Positions 27,579 through 37,563 of a stretch of 41,399 nt of DNA are shown here, piece after piece (the stretch's first letter is position 1; every line of letters begins with the position of its first letter). The translations under genes were made by a program, and so were the position numbers. The notes beneath the pieces are model-generated. The model saw nothing but the letters and a program-made list of their open reading frames with translations. It was not told where the DNA came from and made no database searches. The stretch comes from Stramenopiles sp. TOSAG23-2 (taxonomy: Eukaryota; Sar): NCBI GenBank assembly GCA_900128395.1, contig LT649302.1, forward strand, positions 1 through 41,399. Direction: 5' to 3'.

Positions 27579-28852
27579 TTATTATTTGCAATCCAATTAT
27601 TATGTATTTCTTCACGAATCAATCTTTCTTTCAATGCACTACGTTCATCAAAAATTGCTTTGGGATAACAGCATGGACATATATGTACACAACTTGCTGT
27701 TACTTTTTTATAATAATCATATACTCTTGTATATGAAGATGTTAAATACAACAACATAAATGTTGGTACTAATTCCGGTACCGGATAAAAGAAATATGGA
27801 AAAAATATTTTGGGCAATTCCAAATTAAATGCTGGCCTAGCTAAAAACATAAAGGCACGCAATGAAAAACTGAGTAATATAACAATCAATACAAACAAAA
27901 TTTTACATTGCATTATTCTGCCATTCTTTGATTCAACACGTTTTAATAATCCTATTAATTTCATTCCAGAATAGGTAAATAATATACCTAATATGAGGAA
28001 AAAACTAGACACAATACGATGATTCCAATCTTTCGTATCAGAATAAAAATCTTTTTTAAAGCCACCATATATATATGTAAATTCTAAAATGAATTCAATG
28101 ATATACATCCAAACATTTAAAATAACAATAAATAATGTAATATTACAACCACAAATTCGTATTGCTAAAGCTGTTTTATCAGATGCAAGCGTATTGTTTT
28201 CCTCTAATTCATTTTCATTTGTCTGTTCCGTATCCTCCATCATGCCGTTCTTACCATCAAGGTTCATAAACATCGAAGTTGATGTTTGACGTGTATTGTT
28301 TTCATTATGATGTCTTAATCTTTTATTAGAAGCTTCAAACGACATATTTCTTTCAGATTTACTTTCATAATTTGCCCATACATCCAACCAAATTTTACAG
28401 ACGCATGTATATGCAGTGAAATACGTTAATACTGCTACACGATTAAACAGATGAGGAATAGTTGCCCACGTGCAAGCTAAACAAGTAGAACAATCTTCCT
28501 TTTGTATCACCCGAGTGTCAATATCCCAAAAACCAAAACCTCTTGCAAATAACCAGAAACAACGTAAAGTAAATGAAATAAGCAAAAATACATATACAAT
28601 GTTTAAATTCATTAATTTTGTATTTGCATCAATGGATTCGCGAGAACAGCATGATAATAAAATCAAAGGCAATGCTAAACCATATGGTATTAAACAATAT
28701 ATATAATCACTCATATCTACAAATTGATGGTCTAAGATATCAATATTATTCATTAACAGGGTCGAACATTGTGAATTTAAATATCCACATGTTTTATTTG
28801 CGTGTACTATACAATGTTCTTGTGCGGTGGCTGTAAGGGTTGTTGATGTCAT
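27473..28852 (-). CDS. Seven-helix membrane protein, TOM1/TOM3-like, 459 aa
   Basis: Seven hydrophobic helices are visible at about residues 50-69, 82-103, 131-156, 235-258, 280-302, 316-338 and 348-371. The third, with HLFNRVAVLTYFTAYTCVCKIWLDVW, resembles the THH1/TOM1/TOM3 family of plant and protist membrane proteins, as does the VPELVPTFMLLYL last helix. The long third-to-fourth loop (about 160-228) and the C-terminal tail are hydrophilic, with an asparagine run near residue 430. Plant relatives sit in the vacuolar membrane, but a G-protein-coupled receptor is a fair alternative. The start is ATG 28852; it is divergent from the kelch gene with 510 bp between. Confidence 0.6.
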
Positions 28853-29362
28853 TCTATTATATATCTTGTCTCACTTTTTTATTAATATGTGTGTAAATAT
28901 ATATATTGCAATATCTTTATACTTTTACTGTGATAAAAATATACATACATACATTCAAATATACAGTAGTGAAACCAAATATAAGATCTATTTATTGTGG
29001 TGGTTAAATTTAGTAAAATATTAAATATAATACCAATGATATTCCCTTGTTAAATAGACGCTACTTTTTACACACATCATAATCAAGTAATCCGATCCAA
29101 AAAAGTACGCGACAAAAAAATGAATGAATGTAGTAAAGATATAGGTAAACTATAGTAGTATATCCAACAAAACTTTTATATATTGATATACATCACGTTT
29201 TAATATATAATAGTAGAAATCATCATGGTATAATATATGTAGAATATAATTCATAATACATATATATTTATGTACGTCGGATAGTAGAACCAATAAACCA
29301 CGAGGATACGTATACAGTGATATATAAACGCAAAGAAAAGTAAATACGAAAATAAAAAAACA
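28853..29362. promoter_or_regulatory. Divergent intergenic region, 7TM / kelch
   Basis: This 510-bp AT-rich space between divergent ATGs shows no gene. A near-palindromic GGATACGTATAC lies at about 29303-29314. No defined promoter element can be named. Confidence 0.4.
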
Positions 29363-31888
29363 ATGGGAAAGAAAAAAAATAAAAAGAAAGATGCAGAAAA
29401 AAAAGAAAAATTAAAAGCAAAAAAAGCTGCAAAATTAAATAAAAAACAAACAAAGAAGCAAAAAAAAGCAGCGAAAGAATTAGGGGAAGAACATATTGAT
29501 AGTTTAGTAAAAGAATTCAATGTAACAAATATGGATGAAGATAAAAAAACAAACGTTGTCATTAAAGAAAATGTTTCACGTCCTGGGCCTAGATGCTATG
29601 CTAATTTTACTGCATTACCTACTGGAGAAATATGTTTATTTGGTGGTGAATATTTCGATGGAAAAGGAACATATAATTATAATGATTTATATTTCTACAA
29701 CCCAACAACGGAAACATGGCGTACGGTGACATCTGATTATTGCCCAGCTCCACGATCATCACACCAAGCTGTTGTATATCGCGAACATATGTACATATTT
29801 GCCGGTGAGTTTGCAACTACAAATCAATTTTATCATTATAAAGATTTTTGGCGTTTTCATGTTGGTACGAATAAATGGGAATTATTGGAAGCGAAAGGTG
29901 GTCCATCACAACGTAGTGGTCATCGAATGGTAGTATGGAGAAATTTTATATTAGTATTTGGTGGTTTCTACGATGTATCAAGGGAAATGAAATATTACGA
30001 TGATTTACATGTTTTCTGTACACGTGAATTGAAATGGAGAAAAATGGAATTTGATCCATTAAAACCAAAACCAAGTGCAAGAAGTGGTTGTGGATTTGCT
30101 GCACATCCATCAAAAGATGAAGTTTTTTTATATGGTGGATATACAGAAGTGCGAGTTGGGCGTGTATTGACACGTGGTCGTTGTTCCTCTGAAATTTGGT
30201 GTTTGAAATTGAATCCAGGAAGAAATTTAAAAGATTTAAAAATGAGCTGGAGTCGCTTATCTCGTAAAGGTTCTGCACCAGTTGAACGTAATTCATTTGC
30301 ATGTACTGTTCATAAACGACGAATGTTATTTTTTGGTGGTTGTGATGATAATGATTTACAAGAAGAAATACAAAGTGATTTTTTCAATGATGTACATGCT
30401 TTTGATATGGATTTAGGACGATTTTTTAAAATTGAATTACGTGGAAATAAATCCAAGAAAAAAAAGAACAAAAAAAAGAAGAAAGCGAAAAAAGTAAAAG
30501 ATGAAGAAGAATCTGGTACAACGGTAATCATACATTCTGATTCAGATGACGACGACGAAGAAGAAGATGATGATGATGATGATTTTGATGAAGAAAAAAT
30601 ATTGGATGGATATGATGATTTAGATGATAATAAATTTTATTATATGGTAGATGGTGTTATTATGGAAATGGATTTGGATAATTTGAGCGATGAGGAAGAA
30701 GAGGAACAAGTTGAACAAGATGACGATGATAAAAAAAAAGAGAGTGATAAAACTGAAGTTGTTTCAGGCACAGATAATGATAAGGATGATAATAATGGCA
30801 ATAATGATGGGAAACCAAAAGCTATTGAAGATGATGAAGAAATTCCAACATTGGTAAAACTTACAGATGACGAAAAAGTGAAAACAGATGATATAGCTAT
30901 TGAATTAACAAATGAGGATGACAAAGTTGATGACAAAATAAAAACAAATGTGATAGAAAATGTCAACAATGACAACAATAAGAATGATAATGCAAAGTCT
31001 TCAAAAGCAGAAATAACCAAAGAAGAACCAAATGCCATTGAGCCGAGAAAACGATTTAATTCTTCAATTTGTTCCTCAGGTAATAATTTGTACGTATGGG
31101 GTGGCATGTGGGAAGAAAAGGATAAACGCTTCACATTAGATGATATTTGGGCATTGGATATGGTAAAATTAAAAGAATGGAAACCATTATTAGAAAGTAC
31201 GGATGCTGGATTAAAATGGCAAGGTAGTGACGATGAATGGGAAGATATGGAAGATGAAGACGGCGACGGGGAGAATGGAGGAGGCAATTATGGAGATGAT
31301 GGAGATGATATGACAGATGAGGATGATTACGATAGTCAAGAGGAGGAGAAAGATGCGGAAACATTGGAAAAAGAAAAGAAAGAATTTGAAGCAATGAGCA
31401 AAGATGAAAAAGCAGTAGTATTGGCATTGAAACAATTGAAAAAATTAAAGAGAAGTGGATTTGTTTTTGGTGGCGGATCATCAAGACGTTCAAAATCAAA
31501 CGTAGAAACTAGTAATTTAATGCATACATTAGGTTTGTCAGATGCATTATCAACACCTGACATAAAAGAGAAATTACGTGATTTCTTCCTTCGCACTGCT
31601 GATCATTGGCTACAAGTTACGGCAAATAATGAAATTGTTAAGTATGGGCGTATGTCTGGTAAAGAATTAAGACGTTTAGCATTTGAAGCATGTGAGAAAC
31701 GCTTTACAACGATGAAGCCATTATTAGATCGACTTGATATATTAGAACAAGAACAACGATTAGCAGAGGCGAAAGCATCTGCGATGTCTGGGAAACAAAT
31801 GAAAAAAAAGAAAAAAGGCTTAACACGAGAAGAGAAAAAAGCATTGAAAAAAGCAAAAAAAAAGAAAGCGAAGGAGCTCGGAGAGTAA
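29363..31888 (+). CDS. Kelch-domain protein, KLHDC4 / Kel3 type, 841 aa
   Basis: The protein matches KLHDC4 along its length. A lysine-rich N-terminus (residues 1-40) is followed by kelch repeats at about 65-360 with the family phrases LFGGEYFDGK, IFAGEFATTNQFYHYKDFW and GGPSQRSGHRMVVW. A long acidic, low-complexity insertion (about 360-555) precedes a last kelch strand (NLYVWGGMWEE). The C-terminus (about 730-800) carries the DUF4110 domain (LRDFFLRTADHWLQ ... GKELRRLAFEACEKRF) and a lysine-rich tail. Kelch repeats fold as a beta-propeller for protein binding; the exact cellular job of this family is poorly defined. The long acidic insertion and lysine tails are larger than in animal members. 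Start ATG 29363. Confidence 0.92.
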   Translation: MGKKKNKKKDAEKKEKLKAKKAAKLNKKQTKKQKKAAKELGEEHIDSLVKEFNVTNMDEDKKTNVVIKENVSRPGPRCYANFTALPTGEICLFGGEYFDGKGTYNYNDLYFYNPTTETWRTVTSDYCPAPRSSHQAVVYREHMYIFAGEFATTNQFYHYKDFWRFHVGTNKWELLEAKGGPSQRSGHRMVVWRNFILVFGGFYDVSREMKYYDDLHVFCTRELKWRKMEFDPLKPKPSARSGCGFAAHPSKDEVFLYGGYTEVRVGRVLTRGRCSSEIWCLKLNPGRNLKDLKMSWSRLSRKGSAPVERNSFACTVHKRRMLFFGGCDDNDLQEEIQSDFFNDVHAFDMDLGRFFKIELRGNKSKKKKNKKKKKAKKVKDEEESGTTVIIHSDSDDDDEEEDDDDDDFDEEKILDGYDDLDDNKFYYMVDGVIMEMDLDNLSDEEEEEQVEQDDDDKKKESDKTEVVSGTDNDKDDNNGNNDGKPKAIEDDEEIPTLVKLTDDEKVKTDDIAIELTNEDDKVDDKIKTNVIENVNNDNNKNDNAKSSKAEITKEEPNAIEPRKRFNSSICSSGNNLYVWGGMWEEKDKRFTLDDIWALDMVKLKEWKPLLESTDAGLKWQGSDDEWEDMEDEDGDGENGGGNYGDDGDDMTDEDDYDSQEEEKDAETLEKEKKEFEAMSKDEKAVVLALKQLKKLKRSGFVFGGGSSRRSKSNVETSNLMHTLGLSDALSTPDIKEKLRDFFLRTADHWLQVTANNEIVKYGRMSGKELRRLAFEACEKRFTTMKPLLDRLDILEQEQRLAEAKASAMSGKQMKKKKKGLTREEKKALKKAKKKKAKELGE

Positions 31889-31981
31889 AAAAAGAGAAAA
31901 GTTTTTTTGTTTATTTTTTATTTTATCTTATGCATCGACATAATAAAGATGGTTAAAATCTTATATATTTTTTTTTAATAT

Positions 31982-31999
31982 TTTTACGACTTCGTAAAA
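31982..31999. terminator. TTTTACGA/TCGTAAAA inverted repeat
   Basis: A perfect 8-bp inverted repeat with a 2-nt spacer, 94 bp beyond the kelch gene stop and within its 320-bp convergent interval with the SWIM/RING gene. A further TACGAAGGTTCGTACG cluster lies at about 32099-32114. Confidence 0.5.
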
Positions 32000-32208
32000 C
32001 ATTAAAATATATACTCCTTACACACGAAACCCCCCCTGTATGTTTTTGATTTACACACACACACACGTGCATAAAATATCACGGAAACATATTCGTATTA
32101 CGAAGGTTCGTACGTATCATATCATACGGTACATGATATTTAATTTAAATATAAAAAAATATAAACCTGCTCAGTATAGCTTGATTTCTGTTTTTATATT
32201 TTCTCAAT

Positions 32209-33426
32209 TTAATACATATTTGAAAAATTTTCATACTCATGGTAAGTAAATCTCCCTCTTGATACATTGAAATTACTAGTAATTCTTGGATCTTCCCATG
32301 GTGATCGACAAAATATACATGTTATTGCTGCATTCGTCTTCTTTTTTTGACCAATCCACATATCCATACATTGTGTGTGTACAGGATTGCCACATGTAGT
32401 ACGACAATGTACTATCTCATCGGTTTGTAGAATATTATCGAAGCAAATTGGACATGTGGTATCATCAGTAATTTCGCGACATTTTACATTACCGCCATCA
32501 TCATCTTTATCCTTATTAGCATCGCCATCGTCTACTCCAGTAACTGCTTGGATGATTCTTGAATTTGCTTTGATATTATTTCCTAAATGTGCAAGACGTT
32601 CGCTTGCATTATCAAATAATTTTTTCAATTCACTTTGTAACAATGCTTTTTGCCATATCACAGGATTGGTACTAGAAACGCCTAAAACTTTGATGAAGGT
32701 AAAAAGTATGTGTTTGCAAAGATTATTACGACGTAAATGATCTGGACAAGTACATGTTGGACGTTTCGATATTTCAACACTGTACAAATTTCCTGTTGAA
32801 CCTAAAACTTGGAAATCCATTCGTAAATTTTCACCAGTGGAATTATCGGTACCAGTCACAAGAAATAATCTTTGTCCAGCGGCACGTTCAATTCTTTCCA
32901 TAGTACCATAAGTGGGTTGACTACAATACCGTGCTGCTCTTTTTTCTGTTTCGACATTCTTTGTTTTTTTCTTCTGTTTTTTCTTCTTTCTTTGTGTCGT
33001 ACTAATAGTGGTAGTAGTGGTGGATGATGATAATGTGCCATTATTGTTATTACTACTAATAGTAGCGATATGATTATTATTGTTACTATAAACTTGAGGT
33101 GCAACACGAACAGTAGATGATTTATTTTTACAGTCGAGTGTAAGTTTTAAAACATCTTTCGATTGTTTCATTAATCCAGCTGCAGTTGATACACGTAAAT
33201 TACCTTCGTATTTTATACCATTAATTGATTTGATAATACAACCAGATAAATCGACAATTGCTGCACCTTTTACTTTAGTATTTTTACACTTGTCAATGCG
33301 CACTTTGAGCATAGAACCAAGAAGCGTCTGTGTTATTTGCAAACCAAACGAACCATTACTCATTCTTGGTAAAGCAATGTTAATTTTGTAACTATTACTT
33401 GGTGTCTTTCTTTTTGTTCCTGACAT
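32209..33426 (-). CDS. SWIM and RING finger protein, probable E3 ubiquitin ligase, 405 aa
   Basis: A SWIM zinc finger with C-x-C-x9-C-x-H (CTCPDHLRRNNLCKH, about residues 224-238) is followed by a RING-type finger at about 325-378 (CPICFDN ... HCRTTCGNPVHTQCMDMW ... CIFCRSPW). The same order occurs in MEX/ZSWIM2-type ubiquitin ligases, so transfer of ubiquitin to a partner protein is the likely role. The N-terminal region (about 15-105: GSFGLQI ... GCIIKSINGIKYEG) has a PDZ-like look, with no firm assignment, and a lysine-rich low-complexity linker follows. The start is set at ATG 33426; the upstream TTG is not needed. Confidence 0.85.
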   Translation of the reverse strand: MSGTKRKTPSNSYKINIALPRMSNGSFGLQITQTLLGSMLKVRIDKCKNTKVKGAAIVDLSGCIIKSINGIKYEGNLRVSTAAGLMKQSKDVLKLTLDCKNKSSTVRVAPQVYSNNNNHIATISSNNNNGTLSSSTTTTTISTTQRKKKKQKKKTKNVETEKRAARYCSQPTYGTMERIERAAGQRLFLVTGTDNSTGENLRMDFQVLGSTGNLYSVEISKRPTCTCPDHLRRNNLCKHILFTFIKVLGVSSTNPVIWQKALLQSELKKLFDNASERLAHLGNNIKANSRIIQAVTGVDDGDANKDKDDDGGNVKCREITDDTTCPICFDNILQTDEIVHCRTTCGNPVHTQCMDMWIGQKKKTNAAITCIFCRSPWEDPRITSNFNVSRGRFTYHEYENFSNMY

Positions 33427-33982
33427 GATCAAATCTTGGTATTTCAATAATAATAAGAGTAATACGTTCTGAAAATTATAGTTGTTGTTGTTGTTGTTGT
33501 TTTATTACTTTCCAAAATCTTCATTTCTTTCTATATCATATAATTCTTAGTTTTATTAATTACGTATTATTTGGATGTAATTTAGATGTCATTTGTACCT
33601 ATTTGCGATGTGTGTGTATTGTGTGTGTGCGATCAATTTGCCTCTCATAATATAATATTAGCATGGCAATAGCACTGTCGAACTTGGCTCTCGGAAGAAA
33701 GTGAAAGTGGCGATTTTATTGGAGAGGAAAGGTACATGGGTCGAGAGAACTCAGAGAAGTACATCCTTGTGTGTGTGCGTGTGTGTGTTTATTAAATGTA
33801 CTCTGGGGAAACGAAAGATGTATTATATATATGTATGATAAAAATACCTGTGTTGCAACTTTAAAACATACGTGTGCGTATGTGTGTGTACATTAATGTA
33901 ATTTTCAAATTACGCAAATGTTTAATGTTTATGAGTAATATCACTTTTTGCAGAAAACTCTCTATATTACGTAAGATATATG
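33427..33982. other. Intergenic region, no gene seen
   Basis: This 556-bp space lies between two minus-strand genes. It contains a GTT microsatellite at about 33480-33500 and several TG-rich runs (33609-33628, 33770-33789, 33870-33890). A slightly less AT-rich patch at about 33655-33760 has no open frame of note. Confidence 0.5.
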
Positions 33983-34627
33983 TCAAAATTCAATAGATGA
34001 TACTAAATCAATTAATTGCAATGGATTTTGAGCAATGATTTGCATGAATTCTGGATTTCGTTTACCAAGTCTCATTAATGCTTCTAATACTGCCTTAGAT
34101 GATGTATCTCTATCGTGCCTATTTGCATGATGGCATGCTTCATAAAAGTCTTGATCTTCTAATAAAAACATTAATAAATTGTTTACATTATTATTATTGC
34201 CATTGTTATTGTTATTATTATTATTTGGAAGTTGAAATTGTTCCTGCTGCAACATCATCATCATCATCATATCATCATTATTATTCTGATTATTATTGTT
34301 ATTGTTGTTGCTATTACTACCACCATTATTTACATTTTCATTTGGTAATACCCCATCAAATAAATACGCTGCCGCTGCTTCTTTACTACCACTACACAAC
34401 AATAATGCATTCCTTACTTGATCTTTTGGAAAACCTAAAGTACAAAGTAAATTCATATCTTCGTCTTTTATTTTATCATCATTTTTATTATTATTATTCT
34501 GATTATCATTCGTCTCACCAATATATACAACATCATCATTTGTCAAATCTTGTACCACTTGTCCATTTTTTGGTTTATTACCTTCCTCCTCTTCGTCACT
34601 ATCATCTAATACAATAACTTCATTCAT
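33983..34627 (-). CDS. SIM-UBA-STI1-like protein, Rad23-related, 214 aa
   Basis: A UBA domain lies at about residues 56-92 (MNLLCTLGFPKDQVRNALLLC ... AAAAYLFDG) and an STI1/XPC-binding-like domain at about 175-212 (RNPEFMQIIAQNPLQLIDLV). These are the middle and late parts of Rad23-type ubiquitin shuttles, but there is no N-terminal ubiquitin-like domain and no second UBA. Instead the N-terminus is VIVLDDSDEEEE (residues 4-15), a textbook SUMO-interacting motif with an acidic tail, with a second candidate VVYIGE at 33-38. The protein may link SUMO- and ubiquitin-marked targets; this is inference. Asparagine and methionine runs fill the linker. The ATG at 34627 follows a TA tract on the coding strand. 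Confidence 0.75.
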   Translation of the reverse strand: MNEVIVLDDSDEEEEGNKPKNGQVVQDLTNDDVVYIGETNDNQNNNNKNDDKIKDEDMNLLCTLGFPKDQVRNALLLCSGSKEAAAAYLFDGVLPNENVNNGGSNSNNNNNNNQNNNDDMMMMMMLQQEQFQLPNNNNNNNNGNNNNVNNLLMFLLEDQDFYEACHHANRHDRDTSSKAVLEALMRLGKRNPEFMQIIAQNPLQLIDLVSSIEF

Positions 34628-35108
34628 TGTTTCTCATATATATATATATATATGTATTGTCTACATTCTATCTATTTCTATATCTACTATTTCTTTTTTT
34701 TTTTGTATTTTTTTTACATAGTTTAAAGTATAATAAAATACACACCGAAGAACGAAAAGTTGCATGCAAAAGTTAAAAAAGTATTTATTTAAAAAAAAAA
34801 CTTAAACTGGTAAACATGACTATTGTTGTACTTATATACTATAAAGACTTGATAGGAGGTGATATGAAAGGATAATTTACAATTTTATACAACATTTGCA
34901 ACATTTGTTTTTCTTCTTGTAAAATTTTTATATATAATAATTGTATCAATGTATCAATGAAATCAACAATCCTACGGAAACGAATATCATACCATATCGT
35001 ATATTTATCATATATTATACTTTTCTTTATGTTTGTTTGTGTATAATATATAGTATAGGCTAGGACATATAGATATATTTATATATATTAGTTTTTTTTA
35101 CAATAAAA
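34628..35108. promoter_or_regulatory. Divergent intergenic region, UBA / PH-like
   Basis: No gene is seen in the 481 bp between these divergent ATGs. A TA tract lies at about 34636-34652, next to the UBA gene start, and there are poly-A and poly-T tracts at about 34692-34714 and 34790-34801. Confidence 0.4.
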
Positions 35109-36254
35109 ATGGCACATAAATTAAACCCAAAAAAAAGTGATGAATGGTCCAAAAAAACAACGAATAATGTAATTAGCCAATCACATGCGTTACATAATAA
35201 TAGTAATGATAACAACAATGGCAACAATACGGCAAAAAGTATAATTGCATCATCAGCTACGCGTCAAATACAACGGCATCAATCAGATGATTGGAGTAAA
35301 ATGGCACAACCAATACCAGCATCTAAAAAATTAGTTGGGCAAAGTATTGGACAACGAAATAATAATAATAATAGTGATGGTGTGATAATGCCTGTACCAA
35401 AGAAAATAACTACAACTACATCACAAGCAACATCAAATACAAATGATAGAAAGAATAATAATGATGATGATGATGAAAAAGAATTTGAAGATTTTCTATT
35501 GAAAAAAAGTCATACTATGTTACATAAAGATAGCCAAGCGACAATACCAAGAATTAATAGTGATATAAATCCACATGAAATTCAACGTAAAGAAACGATA
35601 TCTGATCATTGGAATCAAGGGGATGCTGATAGCCGTCATGAAATACAACGTAAAGATACAGTTTCGTTGGAATTAGTGACTGCAGACTTACCAGCACGAA
35701 TTGATGTAGATACGGCAATGAAAAATTCAGAGAAAAAACATTCAGATGATGTAAAAAAGAGACAAGAAGAACAACATAAGAAATGGCTACTTGCAGAAAA
35801 AGCAAGAAAAGAAAAAGAAGAACAATTACGAAAAGAAGCAGAGGAACGACGAAACAAATTAGAAAAAATTAAAAAAATTCCATCAAATGATGCTAGGGCA
35901 TTGATATGTACAAAGTCAATTCTATGTTGTTATCAAAAATTTGAAGATTTACATGTTGTATTTGATCATATATCTAATGAAATACAATTTTTTAATTTAA
36001 CTGATAATCATATTGATAATAAATTTAATAAAGTTACTGAACGTGGTGTTCGTTTCGGCGGTATGCCTTTAATAAAATTATGTAATGGTAAAATAAATCG
36101 AAATGGAAATGAATCGTTTATCTTTCAAAGCATAGATGGTGTAAAATGTAATTTTAAATTTGAAGCAACAAATAAATGTGATGAATTTATTAAATTATTA
36201 AATGAATCCATGGGATATGCTGAGTTAATGGGTCATAATATAAATAGGTATTGA
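35109..36254 (+). CDS. Unknown protein with SD-x-W repeats, coiled coil and PH-like end, 381 aa
   Basis: I do not recognise this family. A short motif recurs in the otherwise disordered N-terminal half: SDEWSK (10-15), SDDWSK (59-64) and SDHWNQ (165-170), with IQR nearby at 54-56, 158-160 and 179-181. Residues about 205-258 form a charged coiled coil. The last 120 residues are rich in alternating hydrophobics and aromatic residues (LHVVFDHISNEIQFFNL ... FIFQSIDGVKCNFKFEA), compatible with a PH-like beta-barrel ending in an alpha helix. The short repeated Trp motifs look like binding peptides for a repeated partner site. Start ATG 35109. Confidence 0.7.
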   Translation: MAHKLNPKKSDEWSKKTTNNVISQSHALHNNSNDNNNGNNTAKSIIASSATRQIQRHQSDDWSKMAQPIPASKKLVGQSIGQRNNNNNSDGVIMPVPKKITTTTSQATSNTNDRKNNNDDDDEKEFEDFLLKKSHTMLHKDSQATIPRINSDINPHEIQRKETISDHWNQGDADSRHEIQRKDTVSLELVTADLPARIDVDTAMKNSEKKHSDDVKKRQEEQHKKWLLAEKARKEKEEQLRKEAEERRNKLEKIKKIPSNDARALICTKSILCCYQKFEDLHVVFDHISNEIQFFNLTDNHIDNKFNKVTERGVRFGGMPLIKLCNGKINRNGNESFIFQSIDGVKCNFKFEATNKCDEFIKLLNESMGYAELMGHNINRY

Positions 36255-36549
36255 AATTTTTAAAATTGTGTGTGTGTGTGTGGAAAGAAATACGGTTCGT
36301 ACGGGTTTCGTGCGTATAAATTTTTGTCAACAAATGTGTGTGTGTATGTGTGTGTAATACGTTTTTATGTTTTTTTATATTACCTGTAATGTGTACACAT
36401 ATATTTTAAAAAATAAAAAAAAATACGTATCATAAAATATTAAATTTTAAAATAATAAAAGACTTTTTTGACACACGCACTACATAAAACGCACTCTTTA
36501 TTCTTTAAATAATTTTTTTTTTAAAATATCACCACACCACCTCCTTAAC
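36255..36549. terminator. Convergent 3' interval with TG tract and TTCGTAC repeats
   Basis: The 295-bp space between the convergent PH-like and thioredoxin-like genes contains a long TG run (about 36268-36282), then ATACGGTTCGTACGGG ... CGTAT at 36290-36317, an imperfect inverted arrangement using the same TTCGTA core, then more TG sequence and AT-rich tracts. No gene is present. Confidence 0.35.
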
Positions 36550-37266
36550 TCACTTACTACTATGACATTGACCACCACGTACAGGATATTTAAATAATTC
36601 GATAAATGCATTCATACGTGTTTGTGTATGTACATACGTTTGGATAAATGAATTTGTTTCAATGTGATGGGAAGAAGCTACTTCTCTTCTTGATGATAAT
36701 GCACGTTTTGTTGCTATTGGTATTGCAGATGTTAATAATAATTTTTGTGAATAATGATATGGCGTTGGTTCATGTTGATTTGCTTTTAATATAGGTGGAA
36801 ATGTTTTTCCAAGCATATTCATTTTAAACAAAGCATTTTTAATAGCATCTAAATCATGCATACATTCGACTTTTTCATTTTGTGGAAAAAATCTTACTGA
36901 TGGAAATTTATGTATATTTAATTTATGTAAAAATGTATAACTATGTGGATTTCCAATCGGGAAAGATCTGGATGCATCTCCAATTGCTTTTGCAAATGTA
37001 AATCGTTGCATTGATGGTGTTTTTTCTGATGCTAATGCCGATAATATATGTTCAAAATCTTCACATTGATGGCAATCTGGTTTATAAAAATAGATAATCA
37101 ATGGATTATCAACTGTTGCTTTATTTATTAAATGTGTATATACATCAACAGAACGTTCTGGACCTGAATTTTTATCTATATCAATTAATGGTGTAAATGA
37201 TACAATTGATGATGGTACTAAAATGATATGTAGCAATACAATACAATATATTGTGAATGATTTCAT
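36550..37266 (-). CDS. Secreted thioredoxin-fold protein with CHQC motif, 238 aa
   Basis: A signal peptide covers residues 1 to about 23. The thioredoxin-type active site is C65-H-Q-C68 inside IIYFYKPDCHQCEDFEHIL, and the cis-proline strand is in IHKFPSVRFFPQ, as in protein disulfide isomerases. It is likely a thiol-disulfide oxidoreductase of the ER lumen or cell exterior. There is no KDEL-type end; the C-terminal 90 residues are basic and not recognisable. A third cysteine near position 129 could act as a partner. The start is ATG 37266, right at the signal peptide. Confidence 0.82.
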   Translation of the reverse strand: MKSFTIYCIVLLHIILVPSSIVSFTPLIDIDKNSGPERSVDVYTHLINKATVDNPLIIYFYKPDCHQCEDFEHILSALASEKTPSMQRFTFAKAIGDASRSFPIGNPHSYTFLHKLNIHKFPSVRFFPQNEKVECMHDLDAIKNALFKMNMLGKTFPPILKANQHEPTPYHYSQKLLLTSAIPIATKRALSSRREVASSHHIETNSFIQTYVHTQTRMNAFIELFKYPVRGGQCHSSK

Positions 37267-37563
37267 CTTTATATTTTTTTTGTTTTTTTTTTTAAATATT
37301 CTTGCAAATTTGATTTGATTTGTAACTATGTTTTAATAGCATTGTTGTTTTATTATGTATGGGAATGTTTTGTTAAAATTTGTTTTTTTTATAAATGTGT
37401 GTGTATCGATATATTAATTTTCCCCTCTTTTTGAGCCATGGATATGGGTGCATAATGATAAATTATAAGATAGTAGTATAGTAATACAATGGTATTACAT
37501 GTCTGTATGCTATATCCATGTAGGTAAACAAAGTAAAAAAGGTATTACAGCACTATACTGAAT

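Noticed and set aside
30640-31596. Minus-strand ORFs of up to 215 codons opposite the kelch gene, rich in Ser and Phe
   Set aside because: They mirror the acidic and lysine-rich codons of the kelch protein and have no domain of their own.
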